DNA of 64,000 nt from Neobacillus novalis NBRC 102450 (GCF_001591805.1 NZ_BCVP01000012.1:216801-280800), one strand, 5' to 3'. Counted from the first letter of the stretch, positions 8,475-19,030 are shown. Made by a program: numbers and translations. The notes: generated by a model from the sequence alone, not told the origin.

Positions 8475-10256
8475 TTACTTTTTTCGAGGGAGCAGGAAGG
8501 AGAATGTCGTTCCTATCCCGACTTTACTTTGAACCGAGATATGGCCTCGATGTGCATCGATAATATTCTTTGCAATCGCAAGCCCGAGCCCGGTACCAGC
8601 TCTCCCCCTTGTCCTTGCTTTATCTGCTTTATAAAAGCGCTCAAAAACAAACGGTAAATCTTCCTCTGGGATACCGGAGCCAGAATCTTTTACTTCCATC
8701 CTTATGCCATTATCTTCTGAAGTAATCGTAACCTTAACTGACCCTTTTCTTGGGGTATGCCTAATCGCATTATCAATTAAATTTGTTAAAACCTGTTCAA
8801 TCCGATCAGGGTCAAACGAAACAGAAGAAATTACCTTCTCTATTTCAGCATCCAACTGAATGTCACGGTCTTTTGCCAATCCTTGGAACTTATGAATAAT
8901 CCTGCTGATAAATGGCGCAAGATCTATCTCTTCCGAGGTTAATTGTAAATGTCCAGCTTCCATCCGTGCCAGATCCAAAAGTTCATTAACCAGCCGGCCC
9001 ATCCGTAATGATTCATCATAGATGACCTTTGCCATTTCCTTCTTTTCTTCCTGTGATTCAGCAATATCGTCTACAATCGCTTCACTATAGCCCTGGAGCA
9101 TAGAAATCGGTGTCCTAAGTTCATGTGAAACATTGGCAATGAAATCCTGCCTCATCTTTTCTAATTGTCTTTCCTCCGTCATATCCCTTAAGACAGCTAC
9201 AGCACCGCGGATAAACTGGTTACTATATAAAGGACTCACCAAAATGACCCAATGCCGGCCTTGAAGTGAAATTTCACCAATTTGCTCCTTTTCAGTATCA
9301 ACAGCTTGTTGAAAAAGCTCCATTACCTGGGATGGGATAGCCTCCGAATCCTTTGTAAATCCATCTTTTTCATAATACCAATATTGGAGAAATCGGTCTG
9401 CAGGAGGATTAGTGATTAAAATTGTTCCATCCCGATTAAAGGTGATGACTCCATCTGCCATACTGCTTAAGATACTGGCAAGCTGCTCTTTTTCTTGGCT
9501 GAGGGCATTCATGTTGAACTTTAACTGCCTGCCCATCTGATTAAAGGCCGTTGCCAGCTCGCCAATTTCATCATGAGTAAGGATAGGAACCTTCGTATCG
9601 AATTTCCCTCTCGCCACTTCAAACGCAGCCTCTCTCATTTTTCTAAGCGGTGCAGTAATTCGTGTAGATAGAAAGAAGGCAAAAATAGTTGTTAGAATAA
9701 TGGCAACACCCGCAACAAGCAGAATAAACTTTGTCGTTGAATGTGTGGTCTCCTGCATCACTTCTAAGGATTGATAAATAAATACAGCACCATTTTTTTC
9801 ACCTGGCAGATGTAGCGGAACACCTATTATTGAATAATTGGTGCCTCTCATCCCATCATTAGCCGATAAATCAGAAACCTTTTCAACCGTTGTGTTTTTG
9901 CGAAACACCTTTGATAATTCAGGATCACTTTTAATATCTGCTAGCGATAATTTTTTCGCACTTTCTGTATTCGGAGAGTAATAGATTTCATCATCATTTT
10001 TTACTATGACGACTTTAGTTACATCATCGATAATTTCCCAAGATATTTCTAAACCAAGCGGTAATTTATCGTTTGGATGTACTTCTAGGACATGGGCAAT
10101 TTTTTCAGCTGTATGGGTTAAGTCCTTCTTGGTTTGTTGGATATTATAATTTTGGAAGAACTCAAGCAGCATGACTGTTAAGATAAACAGGATGAATGAA
10201 ACTAATAAAAGGATGGTAAACCAAAGTTTACCTACAACGCTTCGTAAAAAGGTCAT
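8475..10256 (-). CDS. resE: Sensor histidine kinase ResE
   Basis: A 593-aa membrane histidine kinase. Order of parts: TM1 (about 10-32), extracytoplasmic sensor (about 35-172), TM2 (about 175-195), HAMP (about 195-248), PAS (about 255-365), HisKA with the phosphorylated His in [18 protein letters not shown], and a HATPase_c domain with N box [11 protein letters not shown] and G boxes DSGSGIPEE and [11 protein letters not shown]. In B. subtilis ResE responds to oxygen limitation and NO and phosphorylates ResD. It overlaps resD by 4 nt, as expected for a coupled two-component pair. Confidence 0.95.
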   Translation of the reverse strand: MTFLRSVVGKLWFTILLLVSFILFILTVMLLEFFQNYNIQQTKKDLTHTAEKIAHVLEVHPNDKLPLGLEISWEIIDDVTKVVIVKNDDEIYYSPNTESAKKLSLADIKSDPELSKVFRKNTTVEKVSDLSANDGMRGTNYSIIGVPLHLPGEKNGAVFIYQSLEVMQETTHSTTKFILLVAGVAIILTTIFAFFLSTRITAPLRKMREAAFEVARGKFDTKVPILTHDEIGELATAFNQMGRQLKFNMNALSQEKEQLASILSSMADGVITFNRDGTILITNPPADRFLQYWYYEKDGFTKDSEAIPSQVMELFQQAVDTEKEQIGEISLQGRHWVILVSPLYSNQFIRGAVAVLRDMTEERQLEKMRQDFIANVSHELRTPISMLQGYSEAIVDDIAESQEEKKEMAKVIYDESLRMGRLVNELLDLARMEAGHLQLTSEEIDLAPFISRIIHKFQGLAKDRDIQLDAEIEKVISSVSFDPDRIEQVLTNLIDNAIRHTPRKGSVKVTITSEDNGIRMEVKDSGSGIPEEDLPFVFERFYKADKARTRGRAGTGLGLAIAKNIIDAHRGHISVQSKVGIGTTFSFLLPRKK

Positions 10257-10969
10257 TCATTAACTACCTCAAATTTGTAGCCGACTCCCCAAACCGTTAC
10301 AATCATTCTTGCGGCTTGTTCGGAAACCTTGTTTAATTTTTCACGCAGACGTTTTACATGGGTATCAACCGTCCGTAAATCACCGAAAAATTCATAATGC
10401 CAAACTTCTTTCAGTAATTGTTCACGATCAAACACTTTATCCGGGGCCTTTGCCAAGAAATAAAGCAATTCATATTCTTTTGGCGTTAAACTAACTTCCT
10501 TGCCATCAGCAGTTACCCTATGGGCATCATTGTCAATTGTCAAATGTGGAAATACAATGACATCTTTCGTTGTTGTTTCTGTTTGCAGATAGCTTGTTTG
10601 TGATGCCCTTCTTAACAGCGCTTTAACTCGTAAGACAACCTCACGTGGGCTGAATGGTTTGACAATATAATCATCTGTGCCCACTTCAAAGCCCTGAACA
10701 CGATTGATTTCCTCACCTTTTGCCGTTAACATGATTATCGGAGTTGCCTTTTTTTCTCTTAGCTCACGACAAACTTCAATTCCATCCTTACCAGGCATCA
10801 TTAAGTCGAGCAAAATGACATCATAATCATTTGCTGTTGCTTTGATTAAAGCCTCGTTTCCATCTTCTGCTTCATCAATTGTATACTCTTCACGCTCTAA
10901 ATACATTTTTAATAAACGGCGAATTCTTTCCTCATCATCTACTACTAAAATTTTCACGTCTCGATCCAT
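10253..10969 (-). CDS. resD: Response regulator ResD (OmpR family)
   Basis: A two-domain regulator of aerobic/anaerobic respiration and cytochrome biogenesis. The receiver domain (about 1-120) shows the acidic pair in [12 protein letters not shown], the phospho-acceptor in [13 protein letters not shown], the switch Thr in [10 protein letters not shown] and the conserved Lys in [13 protein letters not shown]. The winged-helix DNA-binding domain (about 140-235) contains [16 protein letters not shown] place the start at the ATG giving MDRDVK, because GGGGGGATTAATA precedes it; an in-frame ATG five codons upstream falls inside that ribosome site. The protein is 238 aa. Confidence 0.95.
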   Translation of the reverse strand: MDRDVKILVVDDEERIRRLLKMYLEREEYTIDEAEDGNEALIKATANDYDVILLDLMMPGKDGIEVCRELREKKATPIIMLTAKGEEINRVQGFEVGTDDYIVKPFSPREVVLRVKALLRRASQTSYLQTETTTKDVIVFPHLTIDNDAHRVTADGKEVSLTPKEYELLYFLAKAPDKVFDREQLLKEVWHYEFFGDLRTVDTHVKRLREKLNKVSEQAARMIVTVWGVGYKFEVVNE

Positions 10970-11109
10970 TATTAATCCCCCCATAGAGTTTATTTTACAA
11001 AATGGTATAGTTTTTTGCTATCTTTTCGTGGTATTTACCCCTATAAAAAGTGTCAATAATTCGACAAAGTCAAATATCTACAATAAAGTATTTTCTTTTT
11101 TTGATAAAA

Positions 11110-11137
11110 AGCCTTCACTTATCCGAAAGTGAAGGCT
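11110..11137 (-). terminator. Terminator after resABC
   Basis: A minus-strand hairpin AGCCTTCACTTT/AAGTGAAGGCT followed by TTTTT between resC and resD. It suggests resDE also has its own promoter. Confidence 0.75.
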
Positions 11138-11165
11138 ATATGGTTAAAGTTAGTTCAGCCGGAAA

Positions 11166-12353
11166 TTAAGAACCAGCATAAGAATGCAGACCGGCGATAA
11201 TCAGGTTAACGGCAACAAGGTTAAACATAATAATAACAAAACCGATTACAGCAAGCCATGCCGATTTTTCTCCGTGCCAGCCTTTGGAGAGACGAAGATG
11301 CATAAAGGCAGCATAGAATAACCAAGTGATTAATGCCCAAACCTCTTTCGGGTCCCAGCCCCAGAACCTGGACCACGCCATTTGTGCCCATATCATCGCA
11401 AAAACCAGCCCTCCGAGAGTAAATACTGGGAAACCAATTAACACGGATCGATAACTAATTTCATCAACAAAGTCGAGATTAATGTTTTTCACGAGCGGTT
11501 TTAGTCCTGCGGCAATTCGCTTCCGTAAGACTAATCTAATTAAGCCGTATAGGACTAAACCGGCCATTAATGACCAAATAACGGTATTTAATTTTTTGGC
11601 ATTTATGATTGCCGGCATTTCGACTAGGGGTTTAAAGCCCTCTTTAGTCAGTAATTCTCCCTCATGTGGTCCGGTTATGGCAGGCATGGTGTATTCCATA
11701 ACATTTACCTTCCCATGTTTATCTGTCCAATTAAATGTTTCATGATATCCTGATGCTGAAAATATTGTTGAAACAGCAACAAATCCTAGTACGGCTATTA
11801 ACGAAAACATCACTGCTTCCAGCCAAAAGGTTCGCTTGCTCGATTTTGTTTGATCAATCGCCTTGACGAGATAAATCACACCGGCTGCAAAACTAATTGC
11901 CAAGATGGCTTCTCCAATTGCTACCGTTGTAACATGAATATGGAGCCAATAACTTTGTAACGCTGGAATCAATGGAGAAATATCTTTTGGGAACATACTA
12001 GCATAGGCGATAACTAAAAGGGCCACAGGCATTGTAAATAATCCAAGCAAAGAAGTCCGATAAATAAAATAAATAACAATGAACGCACCTACAAGCGCCA
12101 TCCCAAAAAACGTTGTAAACTCAAACATATTACTTACTGGAGCGTGTCCTGATGCAATCCATCTAGTAACAAAATACCCTAGCTGCGCAATAAAACCAAC
12201 AATTGTTAAAGCTACAGCAATAACACCCCATTTGTTAGTTCCTTTATTTTCATTAAGCTCCTTCTTTGATTTTATCGCTCCCCCATAGAATGGGGTTGCA
12301 ACTAAATAAAGAATAAAAGCAATAAACAGTAAATTACTACTTAATGATGCCAA
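11166..12353 (-). CDS. resC: Cytochrome c biogenesis protein ResC (CcsB/CcsA family)
   Basis: A 395-aa polytopic membrane protein of the System II cytochrome c maturation pathway, which with ResB moves heme across the membrane and attaches it to apocytochrome c. The heme-handling WWD-type motif is visible near residue 310 ([18 protein letters not shown]), and membrane His residues lie in WLHIHVT and [14 protein letters not shown]. The start is TTG with a GGAGGGG ribosome site, directly abutting the resB stop codon. It is the third gene of resABC. Confidence 0.94.
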   Translation of the reverse strand: MASLSSNLLFIAFILYLVATPFYGGAIKSKKELNENKGTNKWGVIAVALTIVGFIAQLGYFVTRWIASGHAPVSNMFEFTTFFGMALVGAFIVIYFIYRTSLLGLFTMPVALLVIAYASMFPKDISPLIPALQSYWLHIHVTTVAIGEAILAISFAAGVIYLVKAIDQTKSSKRTFWLEAVMFSLIAVLGFVAVSTIFSASGYHETFNWTDKHGKVNVMEYTMPAITGPHEGELLTKEGFKPLVEMPAIINAKKLNTVIWSLMAGLVLYGLIRLVLRKRIAAGLKPLVKNINLDFVDEISYRSVLIGFPVFTLGGLVFAMIWAQMAWSRFWGWDPKEVWALITWLFYAAFMHLRLSKGWHGEKSAWLAVIGFVIIMFNLVAVNLIIAGLHSYAGS

Positions 12354-13976
12354 CTAAATCCCCTCCTTGTCCGTCTTTTCACTTTGCTGCTGATCTTCTG
12401 GGATGTTTAGTTTTGTATCCCTTAGAACCTTTTCAATCTCTTGTTTAAGGCCATACCAATTTTTGTTCGTGTGTGCCGAAATCCAGACCTGCCCATCTTT
12501 TTGTTGGATCCAAATCCGGCGATGGTTCCAGTAGGCGCCTTGGATAACACCAATCATGAACAGGATTCCACCCAAAATAATCGCCCATAACGTTGAATCC
12601 TTGCGAACGATAAATCCTGAGGTATTTTTGGTTTCAATCCCCTTAAATGCCATCTTATACGTATTATCGCCAAACGGCTCAATTGTCTGCTTGATGGCAA
12701 CAAAACTCGTTTCACCCTCTGGCTTTTCCGGTGAAATCATCTGAAAGACAAAAGCTGGATTATTGGGTACTCGCGTTTTCGTTGTCGGCTCGCCGTCCTT
12801 GGCGAATTCAAAGTCTGGAAAATAATTAAGAATTTTCACTGCATAGCCATTTCCAAGATCATACGTTTCTTTTGGATCTTGAAGATCAATTTCCAGTTCA
12901 CCAACAGATTGGTTGGTGTTTTTATTCGCCAAGAAAAAGCTCATTGATTTTAGCTCACTTCTAAATGAGGCTTGAAAGATCGAATAGCCTTCAAAGTCGA
13001 GCGGGTGATTTACACGAACCTTATATTCCTTTACCTTCTCAAGCTTTGGCTTTTCCCCAGGCAGGTTATCGCTAACCCGTTTATAAAGGACAACATTTGA
13101 TTGGTAATTTTTCACCACATCACCGGCACGTTCTAGGGCTTTTTCAAAGGTTTTATTTTGGTCTTTATCATAGTGCTGCAAAATAAATTGATTGTTTTGC
13201 AGATAAAATGTTTCTCCCGTTTCTGGGACAGCAGCGGTTTCCCCCTCTTTCACCCATAAGTTCTCATTAACAAACATTCCCGGTATAAAACGAAGCATGC
13301 CCCCGAACAAGAAAATGATTAAACCAACATGGTTTATGTACGGGCCCCAGCGGGAAAATCGGCCTTTTTCCGCCAATAAATCGCCATTTTCTTCGCGAAC
13401 ATGGTAACGTCTTTCCTTTAAATGTTCCTTCACTAAATGTAAGTCTTTATCATTTATTTCGGTATTGATTCCAAATAGACGCTGGCGCTTGAGGAATCCA
13501 ACATGCCTGGTTACTCTTTGTACTTTTAACGCCTTATATAAAGGGACAACGCGGTCAAGACTACAAATGACGAGCGAAATTCCAATCATTGCTATTAATA
13601 ATAAATACCACCATGAGCCATATAAATCATGAAATCCCAGCCGGTAATATAATTCCCCAAACCAACCGTACTCTTGTTTGTAGTACACTTCCGGCGGCAG
13701 ATCAATATACATTTTCTGCGGAAGGACGGTTCCTAGGATTGATGCAAGTAAAGTAAGGACAATCAGCCAGACCCCAACCTTTACAGACGAAAAGAAATTC
13801 CAGATTTTATCAACAATCGTTTTATTATAGGTTTGTGAGCGGCGTGCACTGCCTTCATAGCGCATATCCAGTAATTGATCTTTGTTTTCCCGCTCATCCA
13901 ATATCTTACCGCACGCTTCGCATAACACGGTTCCATGTGGATTCACGTGCCCGCATTCACATTTCACATCTTTCAT
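12354..13976 (-). CDS. resB: Cytochrome c biogenesis protein ResB
   Basis: A 540-aa membrane protein that partners ResC in System II cytochrome c maturation. It begins with a small zinc-ribbon-like stretch (CECGHVNPHGTVLCEACG, four Cys), then membrane helices near residues 75, 125, 215 and 460, with a large extracytoplasmic domain between the last two. The conserved SRWGPYINHVGLIIFLFGG segment and a C-terminal WAIILGGILFMIGVIQGAYW helix identify the family. It lies between resA and resC, with the same order as in B. subtilis. Confidence 0.94.
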   Translation of the reverse strand: MKDVKCECGHVNPHGTVLCEACGKILDERENKDQLLDMRYEGSARRSQTYNKTIVDKIWNFFSSVKVGVWLIVLTLLASILGTVLPQKMYIDLPPEVYYKQEYGWFGELYYRLGFHDLYGSWWYLLLIAMIGISLVICSLDRVVPLYKALKVQRVTRHVGFLKRQRLFGINTEINDKDLHLVKEHLKERRYHVREENGDLLAEKGRFSRWGPYINHVGLIIFLFGGMLRFIPGMFVNENLWVKEGETAAVPETGETFYLQNNQFILQHYDKDQNKTFEKALERAGDVVKNYQSNVVLYKRVSDNLPGEKPKLEKVKEYKVRVNHPLDFEGYSIFQASFRSELKSMSFFLANKNTNQSVGELEIDLQDPKETYDLGNGYAVKILNYFPDFEFAKDGEPTTKTRVPNNPAFVFQMISPEKPEGETSFVAIKQTIEPFGDNTYKMAFKGIETKNTSGFIVRKDSTLWAIILGGILFMIGVIQGAYWNHRRIWIQQKDGQVWISAHTNKNWYGLKQEIEKVLRDTKLNIPEDQQQSEKTDKEGI

Positions 13977-13997
13977 TCCAAAAAACTCCCTGCACCC

Positions 13998-14522
13998 TTA
14001 TGGTTTTATTTTCTCCATAAATTCCCTAATTGTGTTTTCAGTCAGCTCGCCTTTATGATATTTAACCACTTTGCCATTTTTATCAATTAAAAATGTTGCT
14101 GGCAACGGTTCAATACCATACACATTCATGACATCCTTATTGGTATCAATCATAATTGGGAAATCAAGCTTGAGGCGGTCTGAAAATTGATTCACGGCGA
14201 GTGCGGATTCATCGATATCAACCGTTAATACCTGAACTCCTTTGTCTTTATATTGATGGTATTGATTATTGATATAGGGCATTTCCTTTTTACAAGGAGG
14301 ACACCATGTTCCCCAAAAATTCAAGAATACGCCCTGTCCCCGGTAGTCTGAAAGACGATGCTTGTTTCCCTGCATATCAACCAGGGCAAAATCAGGCGCC
14401 ATTTCACCAATTGCCACTTTTTGTTTATTATCTTTTGTAAAATTCGCATAAAGCGTATAGGCAACGGCAGCACCTAATACAAGCAAAATGATTGTTCTTA
14501 TTACTAATCGCCGTTTTTTCAT
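13998..14522 (-). CDS. resA: Thiol-disulfide oxidoreductase ResA
   Basis: A membrane-anchored thioredoxin-like protein of 174 aa that reduces apocytochrome c cysteines before heme attachment. An N-terminal anchor (about 7-24, RTIILLVLGAAVAYTLY) is followed by a TlpA/AhpC-like fold. The active site is WCPPCKKEMP, and the cis-Pro region follows in EPLPATFLIDKNGKV. It is the first gene of resABC and has a good ribosome site (GGGGGG-type). The gap of 98 bp to rluB can hold its promoter. Confidence 0.95.
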   Translation of the reverse strand: MKKRRLVIRTIILLVLGAAVAYTLYANFTKDNKQKVAIGEMAPDFALVDMQGNKHRLSDYRGQGVFLNFWGTWCPPCKKEMPYINNQYHQYKDKGVQVLTVDIDESALAVNQFSDRLKLDFPIMIDTNKDVMNVYGIEPLPATFLIDKNGKVVKYHKGELTENTIREFMEKIKP

Positions 14523-14620
14523 ACAGAACCCCCCAGTAAATCAGCTGTCACAGTTTGTCTAAATTATATCATTTTACAATATCTATATAGTGTTTATGAG
14601 AGAAACTAATTGTGACGATT

Positions 14621-15358
14621 CTATGAATTTTTTTTAGATCTATCTATTGCTAACGCCCTAAGCTGCTTAACCTCATGCGGAGTTAGTTCCCTTGCCTCGC
14701 CAGCTTTTAAACCGCTCAATGTCAAAAATCCATATCGTTCACGCTTTAATTTCACCACTTCATGACCTATCGCTTCAAACATCCTTCTAACCTGCCGATT
14801 CCTGCCCTCATGAATACTAATCTCAACAATTGCCGTTTGTTTTTTCTTATCTCCTGAAAGCATTTTCACTTTGGCTGGTGCTGTTTTCCCGTCCTCCAGC
14901 CGAATTCCTTTTTCTAGTTTTCTTAGGCTCTCCCGTAAAGGAATTCCCTTGACTTTGGCAACATAGAGTTTTTCAACTTCATTGCTAGGGTGCGTCAGTA
15001 AATTGGCAAATTCCCCATCATTCGTTAACAGCAATAATCCTGATGTATCATAATCCAGGCGTCCAACAGGGAAAATTCTTTCTTGATAGTTTGAAAAGAA
15101 ATCTGTAACGACCTTCCGCCCTTTATCGTCGCTGACACTTGAAATGACCCCTCTTGGTTTATATAAAAGAAAATAGACCGGTTCTTCTTTCTCAATTTGG
15201 ATTTCATTTACTTCAATCTTATCGGAAGAAGTAACCTTCACACCCAGTTCCGTAACGACCTTGCCATTAACCTTTACTCTGCCTTCTTTTATCAGTTCCT
15301 CAGCTTTTCTTCTGGATGCAATCCCAGCTTGAGCAATCACTTTTTGCAATCTTTCCAT
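14621..15358 (-). CDS. rluB: 23S rRNA pseudouridine synthase RluB
   Basis: A 245-aa RsuA/RluB-family enzyme that converts a specific uridine of 23S rRNA (2605 in E. coli numbering) to pseudouridine. An N-terminal S4 RNA-binding domain (about 2-60, ERLQKVIAQAGIASRRKAEE) is followed by the catalytic domain with the nucleophilic Asp in GRLDYDTSGLLLLTNDG. The RNRQVRRMFEAIGH motif is also present. It stands between the spm and res operons, as ypuL/rluB does in B. subtilis. Confidence 0.94.
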   Translation of the reverse strand: MERLQKVIAQAGIASRRKAEELIKEGRVKVNGKVVTELGVKVTSSDKIEVNEIQIEKEEPVYFLLYKPRGVISSVSDDKGRKVVTDFFSNYQERIFPVGRLDYDTSGLLLLTNDGEFANLLTHPSNEVEKLYVAKVKGIPLRESLRKLEKGIRLEDGKTAPAKVKMLSGDKKKQTAIVEISIHEGRNRQVRRMFEAIGHEVVKLKRERYGFLTLSGLKAGEARELTPHEVKQLRALAIDRSKKNS

Positions 15359-15530
15359 TTAGTTCACCTCAAAATTTTTCCGAATATGCAAGTTGACTTT
15401 TTTTCACGCTGCTTTATAAATAGGAATATCCCCTATTTACCCTCAAAGCCTTTTCATCTTACTATTCTAATGAATTATGACACAAATTCTCCACTTTTCA
15501 AAGTAACGGGATTTTTATTCATAAAGAAAA

Positions 15531-15562
15531 AAGTAAGCTCTCTAATTTAAAGAACTTACTTT
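15531..15562 (-). terminator. Terminator after dacB-spmA-spmB
   Basis: A minus-strand hairpin AAGTAAGTTCT/AGAGCTTACTT followed by TTTTTTC, just beyond the spmB stop codon. Confidence 0.7.
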
Positions 15563-15574
15563 CTTGTTTTCTAT

Positions 15575-16111
15575 TTATTTTGTTCCAAATACTAGTGCCA
15601 CCACGACAATGGCGGCAACTATTCCGACTAAATCAGCAAGCAGCCCGACTTTAAGGGCGTCGCCCATTTTTTTGATTCCAACTGCTCCAAAGTAGACGGT
15701 TAATACATAAAAGGTCGTATCCGTACTTCCTTGTAATACCGATGCCAGCCGGCCAATAAACGAGTCCGGATGATGGACGGCAATTAAATCACTTGTCATT
15801 CCAAGTGCGGCTGTTCCAGAAATTGGCCTAATGATTAACAATGGGACAATTTCTGCCGGCACTGATAGCGAATTCATTAGGGGGCGAATCCAATTCATTA
15901 AGGCGTCCAATGCACCAGAGGCACGAAAGATGGAGATTGCAACCATCATTCCCACTAGAAACGGAATGATCGATACCGCTATTTTTATTCCCTCTTTTCC
16001 ACCTTCAACAAAGCTTTCATAGGTTGGGACTTGTTTAAATGTTCCATATAATAGAATAAATCCGATTAATAAAGGGATAAAAGTTAATGAAATTACCGAG
16101 ATTAGCTGCAT
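15575..16111 (-). CDS. spmB: Spore maturation protein B
   Basis: A 178-aa membrane protein of the nucleoside-recognition (Gate) domain family, needed in B. subtilis with SpmA for full dehydration of the spore core. About four to five hydrophobic segments are visible, with FLVGMMVAISIFRASGALD near residue 55 and PISGTAALGMTSDLI near 100. It follows spmA by 6 bp and completes the dacB-spmA-spmB operon, which is sigma-E controlled in B. subtilis. Confidence 0.94.
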   Translation of the reverse strand: MQLISVISLTFIPLLIGFILLYGTFKQVPTYESFVEGGKEGIKIAVSIIPFLVGMMVAISIFRASGALDALMNWIRPLMNSLSVPAEIVPLLIIRPISGTAALGMTSDLIAVHHPDSFIGRLASVLQGSTDTTFYVLTVYFGAVGIKKMGDALKVGLLADLVGIVAAIVVVALVFGTK

Positions 16112-16117
16112 ACTTTA

Positions 16118-16705
16118 TCATCCTTTACGGCTTCTGCGATAATAAAAATAACGGTCTATCAGAATCGCCCCTATTGCCGATATAATCGTGGCAATGATGG
16201 TTGGGACGACAATTTCGGTAGGCGAAGCTGAATTATAGTTCATGCGAATCGCAATGACAGTAGTAGGAATAATCGTTATGCTCGCAGTATTTATTGCCAA
16301 AAAGGTGACCATCGACCTGCTCGCAGAATTTTTTCCGCCATTTAGTTTCTTCAGTTCCTCCATTGCTTTAATACCAAGTGGTGTAGCCGCATTTCCCAAT
16401 CCAAACATATTTGAAATCATATTCGATAAAATATAGCCCATCGCCGGGTGGTTTGTTGGGACTTCAGGAAAGATGATTTTTACTAGCGGGCGAAATAATT
16501 TAGACAGTCGTTCAAGCAGGCCTGACTCCTCAGCAATCCGCATCATTCCCAGCCAGAAGACAAGAACACTAATTAAACCGATACAAAGTGTGACTGCTTC
16601 CTTCGCGCCATCAAATATGGCCTTGTTCACTTCCTCCATTGTTCCATTGAACAGCCCAAAGATAATCCCCACTATCGCCAAAAACGCCCAGATATAATTA
16701 ACCAT
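16118..16705 (-). CDS. spmA: Spore maturation protein A
   Basis: A 195-aa membrane protein, also of the Gate/nucleoside-recognition family, working with SpmB in spore core dehydration. Hydrophobic helices occupy residues 3-20, 40-55 and most of the C-terminal half, including the conserved GLGNAATPLGIKAMEEL segment and NTASITIIPTTVIAIR. Its start overlaps the dacB stop by 8 nt, so translation is probably coupled to dacB. Confidence 0.94.
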   Translation of the reverse strand: MVNYIWAFLAIVGIIFGLFNGTMEEVNKAIFDGAKEAVTLCIGLISVLVFWLGMMRIAEESGLLERLSKLFRPLVKIIFPEVPTNHPAMGYILSNMISNMFGLGNAATPLGIKAMEELKKLNGGKNSASRSMVTFLAINTASITIIPTTVIAIRMNYNSASPTEIVVPTIIATIISAIGAILIDRYFYYRRSRKG

Positions 16706-17843
16706 TGACGTTCACACCGATAACTGCTAGGAAAATGTTCTTAAAAAAATGAAACAATCCTTTCTTCTTTTCAGGCTCGTTTTCATAGTAAATCGGGGTT
16801 TCCTCGACCACCCTGCCATCTAAATAAACGGCTGCCTTGCCAACAATTGTTTCGGCTTTCTTAGAAGAAGACCACTTTTTCTCGGCCTTAGATACCTTAT
16901 ATTTTACTGAAAACAAGTCTGTTTCAGCGCTTGTCGCAGGGTAGACAATTGATTTTTTCACGTACAAATGATTTTCATAGTCATTGTTTTTGCCTATATC
17001 AATTTTCCCCTTCGAGACTACTTCAAACATGTCGAAGCCTTTAAACCCATTTTCGTACATGGAAATATGATCATTCCAGTCATCAGGCCCATTTAAGGTT
17101 ACCGCAATCAGACTCATATCTCCTTTTGTCGCGGTTGTGACTAGCGTTCTTTTCGCACGTTTGGTAAACCCTGTCTTCCCTCCAGTGCAATATTTGTATT
17201 TTGACAGCAGGCGATTTTTGTTTTTCCACTCGCGGTCCCAATTTTCCGTTGGATTCGGTGCATGATATTCCTTAGTGCCGGAAATCTTTTGAAAGGTCTT
17301 ATCTTTCATGGCATAGCGCATCAGGATGGCCATATCATAGGCGGTTGAATAATGATTTTCATGATCATCAAGTCCATGAGGATTAGCAAAATGGGTATTG
17401 TACATCCCAATTTCCTTTGCCTTTTGATTCATTAAATAGGCAAAGCCATCGACACTTCCGCCGACGGATTCGGCAATCGCTACAGCCGTATCATTTCCAG
17501 ACCTTAGCATCAAGCCATATACGAGATCGTTTAGCTTGATTTTTTCCCCTGGTTTTAAATAAACGGATGACCCTTCTGCACGAGTTGCTTTTTCACTTAC
17601 CTTAACAGTTTGATTCATTTTCCCCGATTCAATTGCGAGAATGGCGGTCATGATTTTTGTTATACTGGCAATTCTCCTTTTTGTGTGGGCATCTTTCTCA
17701 AACAAGACGCGGCCAGATTGCTGTTCGATTAGGACAGCACTAGCAGCACTTACTCCAAGGGAAGCATCCACCTTTTGAGGAATGTTTGCAATGAATAGTG
17801 AGACCATGAGGAAAAAAATTATTGACTTTGAAATCATTCTCAT
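16698..17843 (-). CDS. dacB: Sporulation D-alanyl-D-alanine carboxypeptidase DacB (PBP5*)
   Basis: A 381-aa serine DD-carboxypeptidase that trims peptidoglycan cross-linking in the spore cortex. A signal peptide (about 1-27) precedes the S11 peptidase domain with SITK (active Ser) near residue 64, SGN in LRSGNDTAVA and KTG in TGGKTGFTKRA. A C-terminal beta domain and a hydrophobic tail (FLAVIGVN) for membrane anchoring follow. Sitting with spmAB, it fits the sigma-E sporulation variant rather than vegetative DacA. Confidence 0.93.
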   Translation of the reverse strand: MRMISKSIIFFLMVSLFIANIPQKVDASLGVSAASAVLIEQQSGRVLFEKDAHTKRRIASITKIMTAILAIESGKMNQTVKVSEKATRAEGSSVYLKPGEKIKLNDLVYGLMLRSGNDTAVAIAESVGGSVDGFAYLMNQKAKEIGMYNTHFANPHGLDDHENHYSTAYDMAILMRYAMKDKTFQKISGTKEYHAPNPTENWDREWKNKNRLLSKYKYCTGGKTGFTKRAKRTLVTTATKGDMSLIAVTLNGPDDWNDHISMYENGFKGFDMFEVVSKGKIDIGKNNDYENHLYVKKSIVYPATSAETDLFSVKYKVSKAEKKWSSSKKAETIVGKAAVYLDGRVVEETPIYYENEPEKKKGLFHFFKNIFLAVIGVNVNG

Positions 17844-17922
17844 CAGATTTACCTCGTCCCCTTCTTTACTGATTTATCCTTGTACAATTTTATGCGGGAC
17901 AAGGTCTAATATGCCTAAAAAT

Positions 17923-17950
17923 AAAAGCGGAAGCGCCCGTTTAGCGGCAA
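17923..17950 (+). repeat. Intergenic repeat, copy 1
   Basis: AAAAGCGGAAGCGCCCGTTT followed by AGCGGCAA. This matches copy 2 (minus strand, 19533-19577) at about 20 of 23 bases and the start of copy 3 (27813). It lies between sodF and dacB. The family resembles short interspersed repeats found in many Bacillaceae genomes. Confidence 0.5.
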
Positions 17951-18005
17951 GAAAAATGAAAGCATCCGACGGCTGTCGCATGCTTAAATTAGGAGCTATC
18001 CATTA

Positions 18006-18902
18006 TTAAAGTGCCGGCCATTTAATGTCGGCTGCTTTTTCAAACCTCATTTCAACATCATGCCAATTAACAATATTCCACCATTTGTCCACGTATTCAG
18101 CCCTGTTATTTTTGTATTGGAGATAATAGGCATGCTCCCAAACATCGAGGACAAGAAGCGGGATCGTGTCCCACTGGGTCAGGAGCATATGCCGTTCCGA
18201 TTGTAATACCTCTAAATGTCTTGCCCTTGATGACCAAACTAAAAGGGCCCAGCCGACACCTTCAACTTGTTTAGCCGCTTCTGAAAATTGGTTTCTAAAA
18301 GCGGAGAAGCTGCCAAAATATTGGTCTATTTCTTCTTTAAGGAGGCCACTAGGCATTCCACCGCCATTTGGGCTCATGTTTTTCCAAAAAATCGTATGAA
18401 GATAATGCCCTGACCCGTGAAAGGCAAGCTCTCTAGACCAATGCTTTATCAATGAAAAATCATTTGTCTCCCTTGCTTTCTTTAGCTTAAGTTCAGCTTT
18501 ATTTAACCCATCAACATAGGCCTGGTGGTGCTTCTCGTGATGCAGTTTCATTATTTCTTCTGATATATAGGGCTCTAATCCATTAGAGGAGTAAGGAAGC
18601 TCTGGGAGCGAATGACCACCTGGTGGAATATGTTTTTCAACTACCCAAATGGCTCCAATCCCTTTTTCTTGTTTTCTTTTAAAATAATCTTCCAAATGTT
18701 CATGGATATGCTCAGCTTTTGTTTGAAGGAATAGGAGCTCCTCATTTGATAAGTCGCGGTCTGTGCTTTCAATCAGTTCGGCAAAATCATCAAGCTTTTC
18801 CCAAAGCTCAGAGTCTTGGCTAACCTTCTCAGAATTTAAAAACTGTTTCATTTGCTCATTCCATTCAAATAGATCATGGACATATCGACTAAACCGATCC
18901 AT
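18006..18902 (-). CDS. sodF: Superoxide dismutase with N-terminal extension (SodF type)
   Basis: An Fe/Mn superoxide dismutase of 298 aa, longer than the usual about 200 aa because of an extra, mostly helical N-terminal region of about 95 residues. The SOD domain (about 96-295) shows metal ligands in KLHHEKHHQAY, in FHGSGHYLHTIFW and in the paired LDVWEHAYYLQY; the family pattern VEGVGWALLVW is also present. Length and extension match B. subtilis SodF rather than SodA. The extension's role is unknown. It sits between ypuI and dacB, where B. subtilis has no such gene. Confidence 0.92.
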   Translation of the reverse strand: MDRFSRYVHDLFEWNEQMKQFLNSEKVSQDSELWEKLDDFAELIESTDRDLSNEELLFLQTKAEHIHEHLEDYFKRKQEKGIGAIWVVEKHIPPGGHSLPELPYSSNGLEPYISEEIMKLHHEKHHQAYVDGLNKAELKLKKARETNDFSLIKHWSRELAFHGSGHYLHTIFWKNMSPNGGGMPSGLLKEEIDQYFGSFSAFRNQFSEAAKQVEGVGWALLVWSSRARHLEVLQSERHMLLTQWDTIPLLVLDVWEHAYYLQYKNNRAEYVDKWWNIVNWHDVEMRFEKAADIKWPAL

Positions 18903-18994
18903 CTTACCCCCCCATACCGTTGCTGTTTTACCGCTTGAATTTGGTAGTCTACCTAAATGGTATGATAGCTAAGATTTTTTAAGAACGGATAAAA

Positions 18995-19019
18995 GGCTGC
19001 CCCGTTAAAAAGGACAGCC
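18995..19019 (-). terminator. Terminator after ypuI
   Basis: A minus-strand hairpin GGCTGTCC/GGGCAGCC followed by TTTTATC between ypuI and sodF. Confidence 0.65.
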
Positions 19020-19030
19020 ATTTCGAAAGA

